From NCBI RefSeq assembly GCF_019393635.1, contig NC_057863.1:641202306-641266305 (forward strand): a stretch of 64,000 bases of DNA. Direction: 5' to 3'. Source of the DNA: Dromiciops gliroides (Eukaryota > Chordata > Mammalia > Microbiotheria > Microbiotheriidae). Both the position numbers and the translations under genes were made by a program. Positions 1 through 12,334 of this stretch are shown in pieces. Each line of letters starts with the position of its first letter. Position 1 is the stretch's first letter. The notes beneath the pieces were generated by a model. It was not told the DNA's origin. It made no database searches and saw nothing but the letters and a program-made list of their open reading frames with translations.

Positions 1-1839
1 TGGTCACTCCTTATGGTCTGGCTGCCACCTTGGTGACAGCTGGGCCACCAGCCTGGGCCATTGTCCCTGGGGAGGGAGCAGACATGGCCCATTGCAGACA
101 GAGGGATCTGGAGGCCTTTGTTGGGACTCTGGGGAGAAGGAGGGAGTGAGGATAAAAATGGCAGGCGGGGGAGGGCGGGCCTGCTGTGCCCCATAAAGGC
201 CTCTGCCCCAGGCCCAGCATACACTACAAAAGCACAGCTTCCCACTGGGTCTGGCCTTGGAACCTGATTTTTTCCCACTAACTGCCCCTGATTTATGGAG
301 CCTGGGCCTGCCTGACTCTGGAGAGGGCAGGGAGGAGGGGCAACTTCTCCCCTCCACTGGCCTCGAAGTGCCCTCTGCCTGGGCCGCAGGCATCCTGCCC
401 CCATTCCCCACCCCCAGCAGCCTGACCCCAGAGGCTAGGTGTCTTCCTCTTCCAGAACATCTGGGAGGGTGCCTCCCTCCCCTAAAACAATCCTTTCGAA
501 TTACGATCATCTTCCTCTGGAATGCAGAAGCATCAGCATTCATCACTTAGAGGGGAGATGGCCCCCTTCCTGGGCTACCATCAGCTTACACCCCTACTCC
601 CACCTGGCTTCTCTGGGCCCCTCCCGGCCACCAAACCTCATTACCTGACACTGGTCATGCCCTGTGTCCTCTCAGTGGCCCCAGAAAACAAAGAAGGGGG
701 CACAGACCCTTGTCCACCTCCACTAGGAAGGACCTCCCCTCACCTCAGAAGAAAGTCTGACTGATAGATGAATCTGTCCTAACCAGGCCAACTTCCTGTG
801 CTCCCCCAAATTCAGTCCTGCCCATCTCCCCTACGGATTGGCCCCAAGAACCAACGGAGGTTCAACAGACTCATTTCACAGTTTCCTTAGTCCGAGCCAG
901 ACAGAATGAGGAGCTCAGCACATAGAAATGTTGGGTGGACTAAAATCTTGGCCACAGGACAGGAGACTAGCAGAAGTGAGGGCCAGGGGTTTAGGGGTGG
1001 TGGGCAAAGGGCAGGTGGGGATGGCCGATGACAGAGGTGGCCGCTCCTCCTTCTCCAAGCTCACCGTCCTGGGCCCACTGGCCAGCCCCTCCTCCACCCA
1101 TCCCAGCATTGCCTGAGCCCAAGACTGGAGGGGGCTCAGGGGCCCCTCAGGGGGCTGCTGCTTCTCTGACCAACCTGGTCTTCCCTCAACCCCTTCCCCA
1201 GCCCAGATGCCATCTACTGTCTGCTCTCTAGCACCTGCCCTGCTAGTCCCCACCTCTCGGCCATCCTATCCGCCCACTTCCTGGCAGGGCACCCCAACAA
1301 ACCTCCTTTCTCTTCAAGCCCCTACTTCCCACCCTGGCCCTGCGCCCTTGCTTCCTGCTGTCCTGAGCTCCAGGTAAGCTGTCCACCTCCTCACACTGGA
1401 TCCATCTTCCCCTCCTCCTTTCCAATCTCAAAGGCTTACCTGGCCACCCCTCCCCCATATTGTGGCTAAGCCCTCCCCATGACCTGTCCCATGCATCCCA
1501 GCACTGATGCAAGGCTGGCCCCTTCTTCCTCTCTCATCTCCACCTCTGCCTAACCCTTCTCCAAACTTCACTATGCTAAGAGCGGTAACTACCAATTTGG
1601 TGTTGGAGCAGACTTTACAAAAGGCAGACAGCGCTACGGATGTCCTCAAATCAGTTTCTCCTAAAAGGTTAGCTATTATTTATTTCATTATCTTCACATT
1701 TATTCTTTATTTGATTTAGCAGTTTCCCTTTTAATCACCTTCATTTCACTTTTCTGGCCCATCACACACACATATGTTAATATGTTAACATAATATAAGC
1801 CTATAACAAAGCAGCTAGGTGAATTGGTGGGTAGAATAT
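1..1839. other. Intergenic, no recognised gene
   Basis: GC-rich to about 1,500 with no exon, homology or CpG island that I can recognise; AT-richer after 1,560. Confidence 0.5.
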
Positions 1840-2022
1840 GGGGAACCTGGAGTCTGGACTATCTGAATTCAAATTCCACCATCGTTACCTCCCGAACAAG
1901 TCATTTAAACTGTTGCAGTTACTACATCAGTAAAATAGAAACCCTAATGGTACTACCTCATGGGGCTGATGTGAGAAATCCTTTTTGTAAGACCCTGCTA
2001 TATAAATGCTAGATATTGTCAT
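1840..2022 (+). mobile_element. MIR
   Basis: ggagtctggactatctgaat, acaagtcatttaaactgtt and the end gctatataaatgctagata follow the MIR order. Confidence 0.6.
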
Positions 2023-2199
2023 GACAAAGACTACCAAAGGGGTGGACAATTCAACAAAACCAGGCAAGATATTGCTATTATATGCTGTGTTTCCCATCCC
2101 CAGCCCCCCACCTCTGCAAAGAAATGGGTAGGCACCTACTCGGTTCTTTGAGATGATAATTTTGATGTTAGAATGTTACTGATTCAGAATTGATCAGTC

Positions 2200-2363
2200 G
2201 GGGCAGCTAGGTGGCGCAGTGGATAGAGCACCAGCCCTGGAGTCAGGAGTACCTGAGTTCAAATCCGGCCTCAGACACTTAACACTTACTAGCTGTGTGA
2301 CCCTGGGCAAGTCACTTAACCCCAATTGCCTCACTAAAAAAAAAAAAAAAAGAGAGAAGAAAA
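2200..2363 (+). mobile_element. WSINE1-like SINE
   Basis: Full copy of the CTGGAGTCAGGAG / CCAATTGCCTCA subtype, flanked by a perfect 14-bp duplication AGAATTGATCAGTC (2186-2199 and 2364-2377). Confidence 0.9.
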
Positions 2364-2525
2364 AGAATTGATCAGTCAGCATTTTAGAATAAGTTCACTT
2401 GGAGGAAGGGAGAAAGACCCTACACTGAGTCCCATCCTTTGGAACACTGAGAGGTTGGGGAGGGTATCATGGGGTGGAGGAAGAGAGCATGTTTACCTCC
2501 CCTAGCTTCTTATGTTAGGTAATTA

Positions 2526-2812
<287 letters not shown>

Positions 2813-3185
2813 TGTTTTTGGTATGCTCCAATCTGTATTTAGACACCATCAGTTCTTTCTCTGGGGATGGATAGCATTTTTCATCATAAGTCCTTCAGAG
2901 TTGTCTTGGATCATTGTGTTGCTGAGAATAGCCAAGTCCTTCACAGCTGATCATCTTACAATATAGCTGTTACTTTGTATACAGTACAGTTCAAGTTGCA
3001 TCAGCTCATGGAAGTCTTCCCAGGTTTTTCTGAGAGCATCCTGCTCATCATTTCTTATAGCACAGTAGTGTTCCAATTTAATCACATCCTACAATTTGTT
3101 CAGCCATTCCTCAATTGGTGGGCATCCCTTCAATTTCAAATTCTTGGCAGTTAGGTCATTATTCTTGCTGTCCAGGTACTAAAAT
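2813..3185 (-). mobile_element. LINE 3' UTR fragment (probably marsupial L1), reverse
   Basis: Phrases such as catcataagtccttcagag, cagccattcctcaattgg and tgggcatcccttcaattt match the reverse of the element at 37.3-38.1 kb. The adjacent pyrimidine tract lies at its 3' (tail) side. Confidence 0.6.
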
Positions 3186-3524
3186 CACATTTCTGTGCCA
3201 GCCAAGAAGCTGGGGTGCTGTCAGCACTGAAGGGGCAAAGCCTGGTCTGCCCTGTCCCATGCCCTAGTGCCTCATAACAGCTGTTCAGTGTCCTCTCTTC
3301 AATGCCAGATATCTAGGGTGGTCTCCGTTCTCTGCCTTCATCACACCCTGCTCATTCCACAGCCTCTTGCAATCCGATTTCTGCCTCTGCCACTCTCCAA
3401 GCTCACCAGGAAACATCCCATGGCCAAAACCAGTGGCACTGATGCCCCTAGCCCTTTCATTTCCTTTGGTCTCTTCAATTCGCTACTCTAGAGGGTTAGA
3501 TGGAGACACTCCCCCCGGGCCCCT

Positions 3525-3558
3525 CCCCCCCCCCCCCCCCCGTGTCCATTTATATTTG

Positions 3559-3617
<59 letters not shown>

Positions 3618-3629
3618 ACACACACACAC
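3525..3629 (+). repeat. C-run, (TC)n and (CA)n
   Basis: About 17 C at 3525-3541, TC units at 3562-3578, CA units at 3579-3629 with one TA interruption. Confidence 0.95.
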
Positions 3630-3789
3630 TCCCCTCTCTCTCTCCCCCAGAGAATTTAGCTTTTCCCAGAATTTCATCCTCTTCTGAGAGATACTGTACT
3701 CTGAACTTCAGACCAGTATTTCCATATTGCCCCCAGGCCACTTCAGCCTGGTTAGCAAAGAATCCAGTGGTGGAGGGGAGCCCCCAGTA

Positions 3790-4130
3790 GAAGTGGATCA
3801 TATCAGAAAGGCCTGAAAAGACTTGTATGAACTGATATATAGTGAAGTGAGCAGAACCAGGAGAACCTTGTGCACAGAGACAGCAGTATTGTTTGATGAA
3901 GAACTGGGAATGACTTAGCTATTCTCAACAATACAGATGATCCAAGACAATCCCAAAGGACCCATGATAAAGCGTACTATCCACCTCCAAAGCAAGAACT
4001 GGCATTGATCAAACGCAGACTGAAGCAGGCTCTTTTTCACTCTTTCATTTTTTTTTTCTTTTATTCAAGTTTTCTTATACAAAATGACTAACATGGTAAT
4101 GTTTTTACATAATTGTTTTAAAAAGTGCAT
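3790..4130 (+). mobile_element. LINE 3' UTR fragment (probably L1)
   Basis: Shares gagcagaaccaggagaac, cagtattgtttgatgaa and ccaagacaatcccaaagg with the piece at 37.7 kb, more diverged. Ends in an A/T-rich tail region. Confidence 0.55.
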
Positions 4131-4134
4131 CATA

Positions 4135-4315
4135 GATCTCGAGTGGGAAGGGATGTCAAAGGTCATGGAGTCTAAATCCTTTGTTTTACAGATAAGGAAA
4201 CTGAGGCAGCCAGCTATGACGTGACTTCACCATAGCTAGGGGCATCTGGGGGCAGAAGTCAAACCCAAGTCTTTCTGACTGACCCCAAGCCCAGTGCTGT
4301 AGCCACTACACCCCA
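4135..4315 (-). mobile_element. MIR, reverse
   Basis: ttacagataaggaaactgag, then gtcaaacccaagtctttctg. Confidence 0.65.
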
Positions 4316-5084
4316 ACTGTTTCCTGAGGGTATGTTGGATCTAAGGAAGGAGGGATGGAGGAAAGTGAGGGCAGATATAGGGTGGAGTATGGAATGAAAG
4401 CAGAGAAGGAAATCAGAGCAGAAGTGGATTGCAGGTAAAGGGAGGTGAGAGGGAGGGTGGAGGGAGATAAGGACTGAGGGGTAGAGTGAGGCCAAGGACA
4501 AAGGTGTGGCCCTCAGGGTGACTGGGGGAGCTGCAGGCCTCTCCCTGGCCTCACCTCGGGGCACTCATCCTAGGTGGGTGTGGGGAGATGAGGTCCCAGG
4601 GGCCCCTGGCACATCTGAAGCAGTCATGACAGGCTGGGCCTGTTTTTCTGGAATTGAGATGTGATGTTCCTCCCAGCCACCTGGCTCTGGGCCAAGGCTT
4701 ACCTTTGCCTGTCATGGCCAGGTCTGGGAGCTGCAGCAGAGCCCTCCTCGGGCCCTGCCCTACACCCAGGCAGGCAGGCAGGCAGGTCGGCAGGGGCGTT
4801 GTTCCCAGCCCAGCTCTGCCTAGTTTGAGATTCACTGTATCCCAGGAGCCCCCAGCTATGGAAGAAATCTCTGTTCTCCTGGCCTGAGGCCAAGGCTGCT
4901 GCCTACCACGTGGGAGGAGAGGTCAGAAAGTTCCTCATTGTCAAGGGAATAGCCGCTGTGTGCAGGGCTGGCCTTGGGACCCATGATCTGCAGATGGAAG
5001 GGGCCTACAATTATGCTGGGAATCATTCTGTAGCCTCCAATCCCATCATCACCCTTTCCTGGGCGGGAGGAGCTGGACACGGTA
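4316..5084. other. Intergenic, mostly unique sequence
   Basis: No coding signal; contains only the short GGCA repeat. Confidence 0.5.
4768..4795 (+). repeat. (GGCA)n
   Basis: Six GGCA units with one interruption. Confidence 0.9.
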
Positions 5085-5476
5085 GAGTAGGTGAAAGAGG
5101 GAAAAGGAGAATTAGAGAAAATTAGAGAGAACGTGGATACCCGTGTGACAGAAAGTGGGAGGAAGAATGTGTACAAGAGGGAGAGGGGGAGAAAGACAGA
5201 GGGAGGGAGGGAGAGACAGAGAGGCACAGGGAAAGGAAGAGAGAGAGGAGGAGGAAGAGGAGGAAGGAGGGAAGGCAAGAGAGGGAGAGAGTGCATTTGA
5301 AAGTGGGAGTAGGAGGATGAATGTGTGGGAGAGGAAGAGAGACAGGAGAGAGGAAGGAGTGTGAGAGAGTGAGAAGAGAGGAGAAAAAGTAAAAGAAGAG
5401 AGAGGGGGAAGGGATAAGAGAAAGAGGGAGGGGGATAGGAAAGAGATAGTATGAATGTGAGAGAGTAGGCCTATGG

Positions 5477-5519
<43 letters not shown>

Positions 5520-5695
5520 ACAGAGAGAGATACACACAGAGAGACAGAGATAGAGAGAAGAGAGAGAAAGAGGAAGAGACATAGAGGAGGGAAAGAAAAG
5601 AGACAGAGAGAAGAAACAGAGAGAAAGGAGAAGGAAGAAAGAGAAAGAGGAGAGAGACAGAGAGAGAGGAGAGAGACAGAGAGGAGAGAGATCTC
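5085..5695 (+). repeat. Purine-rich tract with embedded (GT)n
   Basis: About 600 bp of mostly G and A, including dense GAGA stretches, with about 19 GT units at 5479-5516. Confidence 0.93.
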
Positions 5696-5956
5696 ATGCA
5701 GTCAATTGGCCTGTCTCCATGTGAGTTGTCTATGCTCTGGTTAGGACCAGCAGGTGTATCCCATTCTTCCCAGGACCCCACCCAGGCCTCCCTTGGCAGT
5801 GAAGCTCAGAGAAGGAGCCAAGAACTCCATGGGGGAGAGAGGGAGGAAGGATCTCTCCCGCCTGAGCCCTGCCAGGTGTGTTATAACCCCTCTGAGACTC
5901 AGTTTCACCTAGAGATTGCTCCCCACTCCCACTCTTCCTCCAGAAGGGAGTTCCTT

Positions 5957-6111
5957 GGTTTTTTGTTTTTGTTTTGTCTGAGCAATGAGGGTTAAGTGAC
6001 TTGCCCAGGGTCACACAGCTAGTGAGTGTCAAGTATCTGAGACTGGATTTGAACTCAGGTCCTCCTGACTCCAGGGCTGGTGTTCTATCCACTGCGTCAC
6101 CTAGCTGCCCC
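5957..6111 (-). mobile_element. WSINE1-like SINE, reverse
   Basis: Complete head-to-tail copy ending ctagctgcccc. A detached SINE tail fragment (accccaattgcctcac) sits beside it at 6137-6163 on the plus strand. Confidence 0.85.
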
Positions 6112-6163
6112 CTTAATTAAATTATTTTTTAAAAATTAACCCCAATTGCCTCACAAAAAAAAA

Positions 6164-6746
6164 TTGAATTATTAGATAAATAACAATGGCAGGATGGACC
6201 TCCTAATACTTCTCCAGTCAGTGTGGAAAAAAGGGGGCACTGAGGAAAGCAGACCCCCCCCAGGAGGTTCCCCCCACACCCCAGAGCAAGCATTAGGCCT
6301 CCCCACTGAAAAAGGTAAGCACAGTTTTAAAACACTATTGAGACGTCATCTTATTTTTATTTGGGAGATGATAAAGTTCCGAGAATGGGCTGGGAAGGTG
6401 GAGAGGCATGTGATTTTAATGGGGAGGGGGCGGGGTTGAGAGAAGAAATGTTCCTCCCTCCTTCCTTCAAGCAGGGGCTGGATGACTGTGCACTGGACAT
6501 GTTAGAGTGGTGATTCATATAGGTATAAGAGCTCAACTGGAAGGTGAGAGACTGGGGTCCCTCCCAAATCCCAGACCCTCTATCTCAGCTCATCTCAGAT
6601 TTCCTGACAGGAGAGAGGGAAAAGGGTCATCCCCACACCCCCAGCCTAGAGGGGCCAACGGGCGAGAAATTATTAACATCCTCCAGGCTGGGAACCTGGA
6701 TGCTTGTGCGAACATGCTTGTGTGTGCGCGAGCGCGCGCGTGCACG

Positions 6747-6791
<45 letters not shown>

Positions 6792-7335
6792 TCCCATTGT
6801 AATGAGCCACAGCTTGAGTGAAGTTTCTGGGCCTGCAAGGGGAGGCGAGGGGGAGGGATGATATGCAATCATCCATCCTGGGATCCCTCTCTCCCAGGCC
6901 TGTACACAAGCCACGTGGCCAACTAGGCTGGGTGTCAGCCCCTCACTCATCTTCCTCCTCCCCTGCCCCCAGGGTAGGATTAGTATATGCAGAATGGTTT
7001 CCAGAGCCCCCACTGGGGAAGATTTTATATCTGGTGCCACTGACCAGGTGGGGCAAGGGATGGCCTCCCCGAGCAGAACACCCAAATGACACCTTTGTCA
7101 CCTGAAGGTAGCCATGGGTGTGTCAAGGAAATGGGCACCCTGCTTTTGGGGCCACTTCCTGAGTAAAGGAATGACTGGTGGAAAGGTGGGGGAGGGGAAT
7201 GTGCTCTGCTTTGGGGGTTTGGGGGGGAATTGAAGAGGACTAACTAACCACCCAATGGAAGACCCACTCTATCTTGGCACTAAGGATACAGACCTAAACA
7301 AAGTAAATCCCTACCCTCTGTCTCTGCTGGCTATT
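6164..7335. other. Intergenic, mostly unique sequence
   Basis: Aside from the 6.72-kb alternating tract, no repeat or gene is recognised. Around 6,960-7,040 cccctgcccccag precedes a short open stretch, but no family is recognisable. Confidence 0.5.
6719..6790 (+). repeat. Alternating purine-pyrimidine tract (TG)-(CG)-(CA)n
   Basis: tgtgtgtgcgcg, agcgcgcgcgtgc and then about 19 CA units; nearly unbroken alternation over 72 bp. Confidence 0.95.
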
Positions 7336-7463
7336 AATGGGGGTTAAGTGACTTGCCCAGGGTCACACAGCTAGTAAGTGTCAAGTGTCTGAGGCCAGAT
7401 TTGAACTCAGGTCCTCCTGAATCCAGGGCCGGTGCTTTATCCACCGAGCCACCTAGCTACCCC
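7336..7463 (-). mobile_element. WSINE1-like SINE, reverse, short
   Basis: Lacks the T-rich tail; begins at gggggttaagtgacttg and ends ccacctagctacccc, directly before the L2 LINE. Confidence 0.8.
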
Positions 7464-7489
7464 TACTCCCACTCTCCTTAGCCCCTTCC

Positions 7490-8937
7490 CAGCCAGCTTC
7501 TGACTTTTTCCACCCAAACTGCTCACTTAATTGCCAAGTACAATGACTTTTTCTCAGTCATACTCCTTGCCTTCTCTGTAGCCTTCGACACTGTGGATCA
7601 CTCTGGCTCCTTGATACTTTCTCCTCTCTAGGCTTCCCCTCTGGACACCCCCCTCCCCTCTCCTGCCTCTCTGACCAGTCCCTTTCTTGTCTCCTTTGTT
7701 GGATCTTCTTCCAGCCCATGCTCCCTAATCATCTGTGTCCCACAGGGTCCTTCCGACCTTCTCCCTCTCTACTACTTGGTGATCTCATCAGCTCCCGTAG
7801 ATTTAATTAACAAATCTACGCTGACGCTTCTCCAGTCTCCCTTTCTTACCCCAATTTCTCTGCTGACCTCCAATCTCCCATCTCCAACTGCCTTTCAGAC
7901 ATCTCAAGCTGGGGGTCCAGTAGACAGCTGAAACCCAATATGTCCAAAATAAAACTCATTATCTTTCTTCCTAAACCCTCTTCACCTCCCACCTGCCCAG
8001 GTACTGTGGAGGGCAGCATCCCCTTCCCAGTCCCCTCAGGCTCTTAACCTGAGTCGTCCTGGCCTCCTCACCCCACCCCCATATCCAAGCTATTGCCAAT
8101 TCCTGTTGATTTTACCTCTGCAACATTTCTTGAATATACCCCCTTCTCTCCCCTGGCAATCCCTCCACCCTGGTCCAGGACCTGGTCACTTCATGCCTGG
8201 ACTGTCGCAGTGGCTGCTGGTGAGTATGCCTTCAAGTGATTTTCCTAAAATGAAGGTCCAATTATGTCACCACCAACACCCCTAATCCATAAACTGCAGT
8301 GGCTCCCTATTGCCTCTGGGATCAAAGGCAAAATGCTGTTTGGCATTCGAAGCCCTTCATAACCTGCCCCCTCCGTCCTTTCCAGTCTCCCTATACCTCA
8401 CTCCCCAACATAAGCTCTTCCATCCAGTGCCACTGACCTCCTGACTGTTCTCTCCCTCTTCTGCTCCAATTACTGACCTCCCTGGCTTCTTTTAAATCCC
8501 AACCAAAGTGCCCCCTTCTCCAGGAAGCCTTCCCCACCCCCTCTTCATTCCAGTGCCTTTCCCCAATTAATTATTTCCTATTTATCCTGTATATAGCTTA
8601 CTTTGTCCTTTTTTTTTCTTTTCTTTTCTTTTCTTTTTTTGGTGAGGCAATTGGGGTTAAGTGACTTGCCCAGGGTCACACAGCTAGTAAGTGTCAAGTG
8701 TCTGAGGCCAGATTTGAACTCAGGTCCTCCTGAATCCAGGGCTGGTGCTTTATCCACTGTGCCACCTAGTCGCCCCATATAGCTTACTTTGTATATATTT
8801 GTCTGTATGATTGCTCTCCCATTTGATTGTAAGCTCCTCGAGGGGAGAGACTGTCTTTTGCCTCTTTTGTATCCTTAGCTCAGCACAGCACCTGGCACAT
8901 GGTAGGCGCTTAATAAATGTTTATTGATTGCTTTGTT
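7490..8937 (+). mobile_element. L2 (CR1-clade) LINE 3' half
   Basis: Degenerate reverse transcriptase motifs AFDTVDHS, CVPQG and NMSKIKLIIFLP appear in order on the plus strand, followed by the typical L2 end ttgtaagctcctcgaggg ... cctggcacatggtaggcgc ... aataaatgtttattg. It is heavily mutated and old. A reverse SINE sits at 8607-8776. Confidence 0.75.
8607..8776 (-). mobile_element. WSINE1-like SINE in L2, reverse
   Basis: Perfect 16-bp duplication ATATAGCTTACTTTGT at 8591-8606 and 8777-8792; the L2 reading resumes after it. Confidence 0.92.
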
Positions 8938-8997
8938 CCCTAGTCCTGAAATTTTCTCTTTTCCTCCAATTTCTTCTTGTTGAAATCTATTCATCTT

Positions 8998-9139
8998 TTT
9001 TTTTTTTTGAGGCAATTGGGGTTAAGTGACTTGCCCAGGGTCACACAGCTAGTAAGTGTTAAGTGTCTGAGGTCACATTTGAACTCAGGTCCTCCTGAAT
9101 CCAGGGCCGGTGCTCTATCTACTATGCCACCTAGCTGCA
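8998..9139 (-). mobile_element. WSINE1-like SINE, reverse
   Basis: Runs from a T-tract through gaggcaattggggttaag to ccacctagctgca. Confidence 0.85.
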
Positions 9140-9904
9140 CTCATTTTTAAAGTATCCACTTAATCATGTCACTTCCTCCAGGAAGCCAGATGCCTGTCCC
9201 CTTCCCCTCTTCCCCCTTTGGTTAAGACCCCTAGGTCTAACTTTGATGCACTTGTACCTCTCAGAGACTGTCTTTATTTTACATTTTTTATTATAGTTAT
9301 TTCTGTATGTTTCCCATGACCCAGGAGTTCCTGGAGCCCAGAGCTCTGCACACTGCAGGCACTTCATCCGGGGTCGTTGGTTGTGCTGAGTCTGCATTTT
9401 AGCATCTGACTGAGGGGATCTGAGGGGAGGCCAGGGAGGGAAGGGTGTGTTCCAAACTCCTGACAGTGGAGTCTATATCTCTGGCATTTGACTTTTCTGG
9501 GAGGAGTCAGGAAAGCAGGACGAAAGAAGGGGGGTATCTAAATGGGGGTCACAGCCTCAGTGTGCACAGACAGTACCCCACACTAGTGCCCCTTTCTTGC
9601 TGCTACTCAGGAAGGCTGGGAGGAGAGGCTGATTTCTTGTCTCCTTGGTCAGGGGATGGGAGGAGCACTGTTGTACCTCCTGGGGAGGAGGGAGGAGCAT
9701 CTTTTTACCTGTTGGGGATGGGGGGATGTGGAAAGAGCTTTCTTTTGAATAGCTCTCGGTTCTCTGCCAGGTAGAGGGAGGGGCACCGTCTGGTGTTAAC
9801 TGTTGGGCAGGACAGAGGGCAACCATCTTACCTGTTGAGGCTGGGGGGAAGATCTGAGAGAGGAAGGAGCCGTGGGCAGACCCCATTCACATGAACAAAA
9901 AGAT
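9140..9904. other. Intergenic, unique sequence
   Basis: Contains four loosely repeated phrases of the form gggga-aggagcatcttacctgttg (about 9,650-9,850), perhaps a decayed tandem. No gene. Confidence 0.45.
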
Positions 9905-10085
9905 CCTTCTTTTCTTCCCCTCAGTATTTTATTTTTTCCAATTACATGTAAAGATGAATTTTAACATTCATTTAAAAAAAAAATCTTGCATTCCAGATTT
10001 TCTCCCTTCCTCCCTCTCTCGCTCAACACCCCCCCCCCCAGGATGGTAGGCAGTTTGATATAAGATTCTTCTTTAGAACAGACAT
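9905..10085 (-). mobile_element. LINE 3' end fragment (probably L1), reverse
   Basis: ttttccaattacatgtaaag is the reverse of the L1-type tail, followed by a short T/A stretch and ttctcccttcctccctctc. Confidence 0.5.
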
Positions 10086-10324
10086 TTCTCCATTTCTCTT
10101 CAGCCTCCCCCACCTCTCTGAAGCCCCAGAGGAATAGCTGACAAGCTGCAGGCTGCTTCACTTTCCTCCTACTCTCTGAAAGAAGTACCTTTTATCCACT
10201 ACAGCCTCCTTCCAATTCTGCATCCATAATCAAATCAGTAAAGTCGTTTTATCTAAAAAGAATAGGTCAGCCTACCCCCCACCCAATGGCTCCAATCTCC
10301 ATCCCAATAGCTCTCCAACTCCCC

Positions 10325-10415
10325 ATTCCCTATATGTTTGGTCTCCCCCCCATTAGAGAGTAAACTCCTTGAGCTCAGAGACTGGCATCCCCTTTGTATT
10401 TATATCTACGGTACT
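10325..10415 (+). mobile_element. L2 3' end fragment
   Basis: gagagtaaactccttgagct, gactggcatcccctttgtat. Confidence 0.6.
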
Positions 10416-10419
10416 TGAC

Positions 10420-10812
10420 ACCTAGCGCCAGGTCTGGAATCTGAAAGACCTGAATTCAAATCTGACCTCAGACATTGCCTAACTGTGTGACCCTGGGCAA
10501 GTCATTTAACCCCGTTTGCCTCATTTTCCTCATCTGTAAAACGAGTGGAGAAGGAAAGGGCAAACCACTGCAATCTCTCGGTCAAGAAAACCCCAGGGGC
10601 AGCTAGGTGGCGCAGTGGATAGAGCACTGGCCCTGGAGTCAGGAGGACCTGAGTTCAAATCCCACCTCAGACACTTAACACTTACTAGCTGTGTGACCCT
10701 GGGCAAGTCACTTAACTCTAGTTGCCTCACTAAAAAAAAAAAAGGGAAAGAAAGAAACCGCAAATAGGGTCATGAAGTGTTGGACGTGACTGGACAACAA
10801 AAAGACAACAGC
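10420..10812 (+). mobile_element. Long CORE-SINE (extended 3' tail subtype), split by a SINE
   Basis: Head gacctgaattcaaatctg, then cctcatctgtaaaacgag, aaaccactgcaatctctcg, and after the nested copy gggtcatgaagtgttggac and ctggacaacaa. Relatives: 30,890-31,095, 35,450-35,695 and 38,405-38,640. Confidence 0.7.
10596..10744 (+). mobile_element. WSINE1-like SINE nested in the long CORE-SINE
   Basis: Inserted at an AAGAAAACC-type site (aagaaacc on the right side), ending in an A-run. Confidence 0.87.
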
Positions 10813-11029
10813 TACTTTTTCACTCAGTCCTGATATAAGGTACTACCCCTTTAGCATACATTTTATTTGCCAAGGGTCCAAAAAAGGATATTATTTGAGG
10901 AAGGCTACTTAAGAGACAGTTCTGAGGACCTGAAAGAAACCTGCCCCTCAGACTATAGACTGAGAGGACTGTCTAAAAGCTGTGCAGGGTCAGGACTGCA
11001 GGTGGGGAAGGCTGGACTGCTTTCCAGGA

Positions 11030-11180
11030 GTTCATAGGAGCATAGGAAGGACCTCAAGGGTCCAACCCTCTCATTTGACTGATGAGGAAACTGAGGCCCT
11101 GACGTGGCCATGGTCACACAGGTAGTCAGCAGCCGTACCAGGATTCAACCAGGGCATCTGACTGCTCTTTCCACAGCAAG
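11030..11180 (-). mobile_element. MIR-type SINE, reverse
   Basis: actgatgaggaaactgaggc, atggtcacacaggtagtca. Confidence 0.6.
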
Positions 11181-11204
11181 GATTCCCTGGGGCACTTGTT
11201 CTTC

Positions 11205-11595
11205 TGGTCTTCACTTTTTTTTTTATCATAAAAGTATTTTATTATTTTCTAGTTACATAGTTTTCAACATTTGTTTTTGTAAGATTTCTAGTTCCCAATT
11301 TTTCTCCCTCCCTCCTCCCCAAGACAGAAAGCAATCTGAAACAGGCTATATATGTACAATCACATTAAACATATTTCTGCATTAGTCATGTCGTGAAAGA
11401 AAAATCAGAACAAAAGGGAAAACCACAGAAAACAAAAAAGAAAAACAAAATAAAGTAGAAACAGTCTGGTTCAATCTGCATCTAGATTCCACAGTTCTTT
11501 TTTCTGGAGGTGGAGAGCATTTTCCATCATGAGTCCTTTGGAATTATCTTGGATCACGGCACTGATGAGAAGAGCCAAGTTATCTCCCCTGCACC
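11205..11595 (-). mobile_element. LINE 3' UTR fragment (probably L1), reverse
   Basis: Reverse copy with cagaaagcaatctgaaaca, aaacatatttctgcattagt, ttccacagttcttttttctg and ttccatcatgagtcctttgg, matching the plus-strand element near 37.8-38.05 kb. Starts with a T-run (its poly(A) side). Confidence 0.6.
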
Positions 11596-11599
11596 CCTT

Positions 11600-11790
11600 A
11601 CACTCTCCCAATTTTGTGGCCCACCCCAGTCAGTACCTTCTTACCCCAATTCCATTTCCGGTTCCCCTTTATGTATCGTCTTCCTGTTGGAATGTAAGTT
11701 CCTTGAAGACAAAAACCATCTTTCTTTCTGCTTGAATTTGTATTCCCAGCAGCTTGATAATAAGCGCCTAGTAAATGTTCCTTGACTTCC
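11600..11790 (+). mobile_element. L2 3' end fragment
   Basis: ggaatgtaagttccttgaag ... taagcgcctagtaaatgttc. Confidence 0.6.
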
Positions 11791-11854
11791 CTTTTGGGCC
11801 AATCCCTTTTTTATATAGTGTCCCCTCAGACATTTTAAAAAGACAGCTGTGACA

Positions 11855-12050
11855 GAGGCTCACAGTTTTAGATCTGAAAGGGACCTTAAGGGTCAATTAG
11901 TTTAAACCCTTCCTTTTACAGATGAGGAAACTGAGGCTGGAAATTTAAGAGACTTGCCCTTTGTCATCTAACTATTATAGATATCAGGGGCAGAATGTGA
12001 CATTAGGCATTCCTGACTGAAAGATTCCACTCTATCCCCTACACTACGTT
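11855..12050 (-). mobile_element. MIR-type SINE, reverse
   Basis: acagatgaggaaactgaggc, then gacttgccctttgtcatct and a degenerate head. Confidence 0.6.
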
Positions 12051-12169
12051 GTCTCTCATTCTTCCCTTGTGGAGTTTTCTCCTGGCTAAGCATCCCCATT
12101 TCTTACCACTGATCTTGGTCAAGACTCTTCACCATCTAGAGAAGGTTGTTCTTCAGATATCACTGACAA

Positions 12170-12323
12170 GGGGCAGCTAGGTGGTGCAGTGGATAGAGCA
12201 CTGGCCCTGGGTTCAGGAGGACCTGAGTTCAAATCCAGCTTCAGACACTTGACACTTAATAGCTGTGTGACCCTGGGCAAATCACTTAACCCCAATTGTC
12301 TCACCAAAAAAAAAAAAAAAAAA
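12170..12323 (+). mobile_element. WSINE1-like SINE, first of a tandem pair
   Basis: Complete copy ending in an 18-A run; a second SINE begins 11 bases after it. Confidence 0.88.
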
Positions 12324-12334
12324 CCCAAACCCAA

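Noticed and set aside
2200-2280. tRNA gene calls on SINE heads
   Set aside because: The A/B-box-like heads belong to tRNA-derived SINEs and do not fold as intact tRNAs.
5112-5781. Antisense open frames of 156 and 219 codons
   Set aside because: Serine/leucine low complexity from a purine microsatellite.
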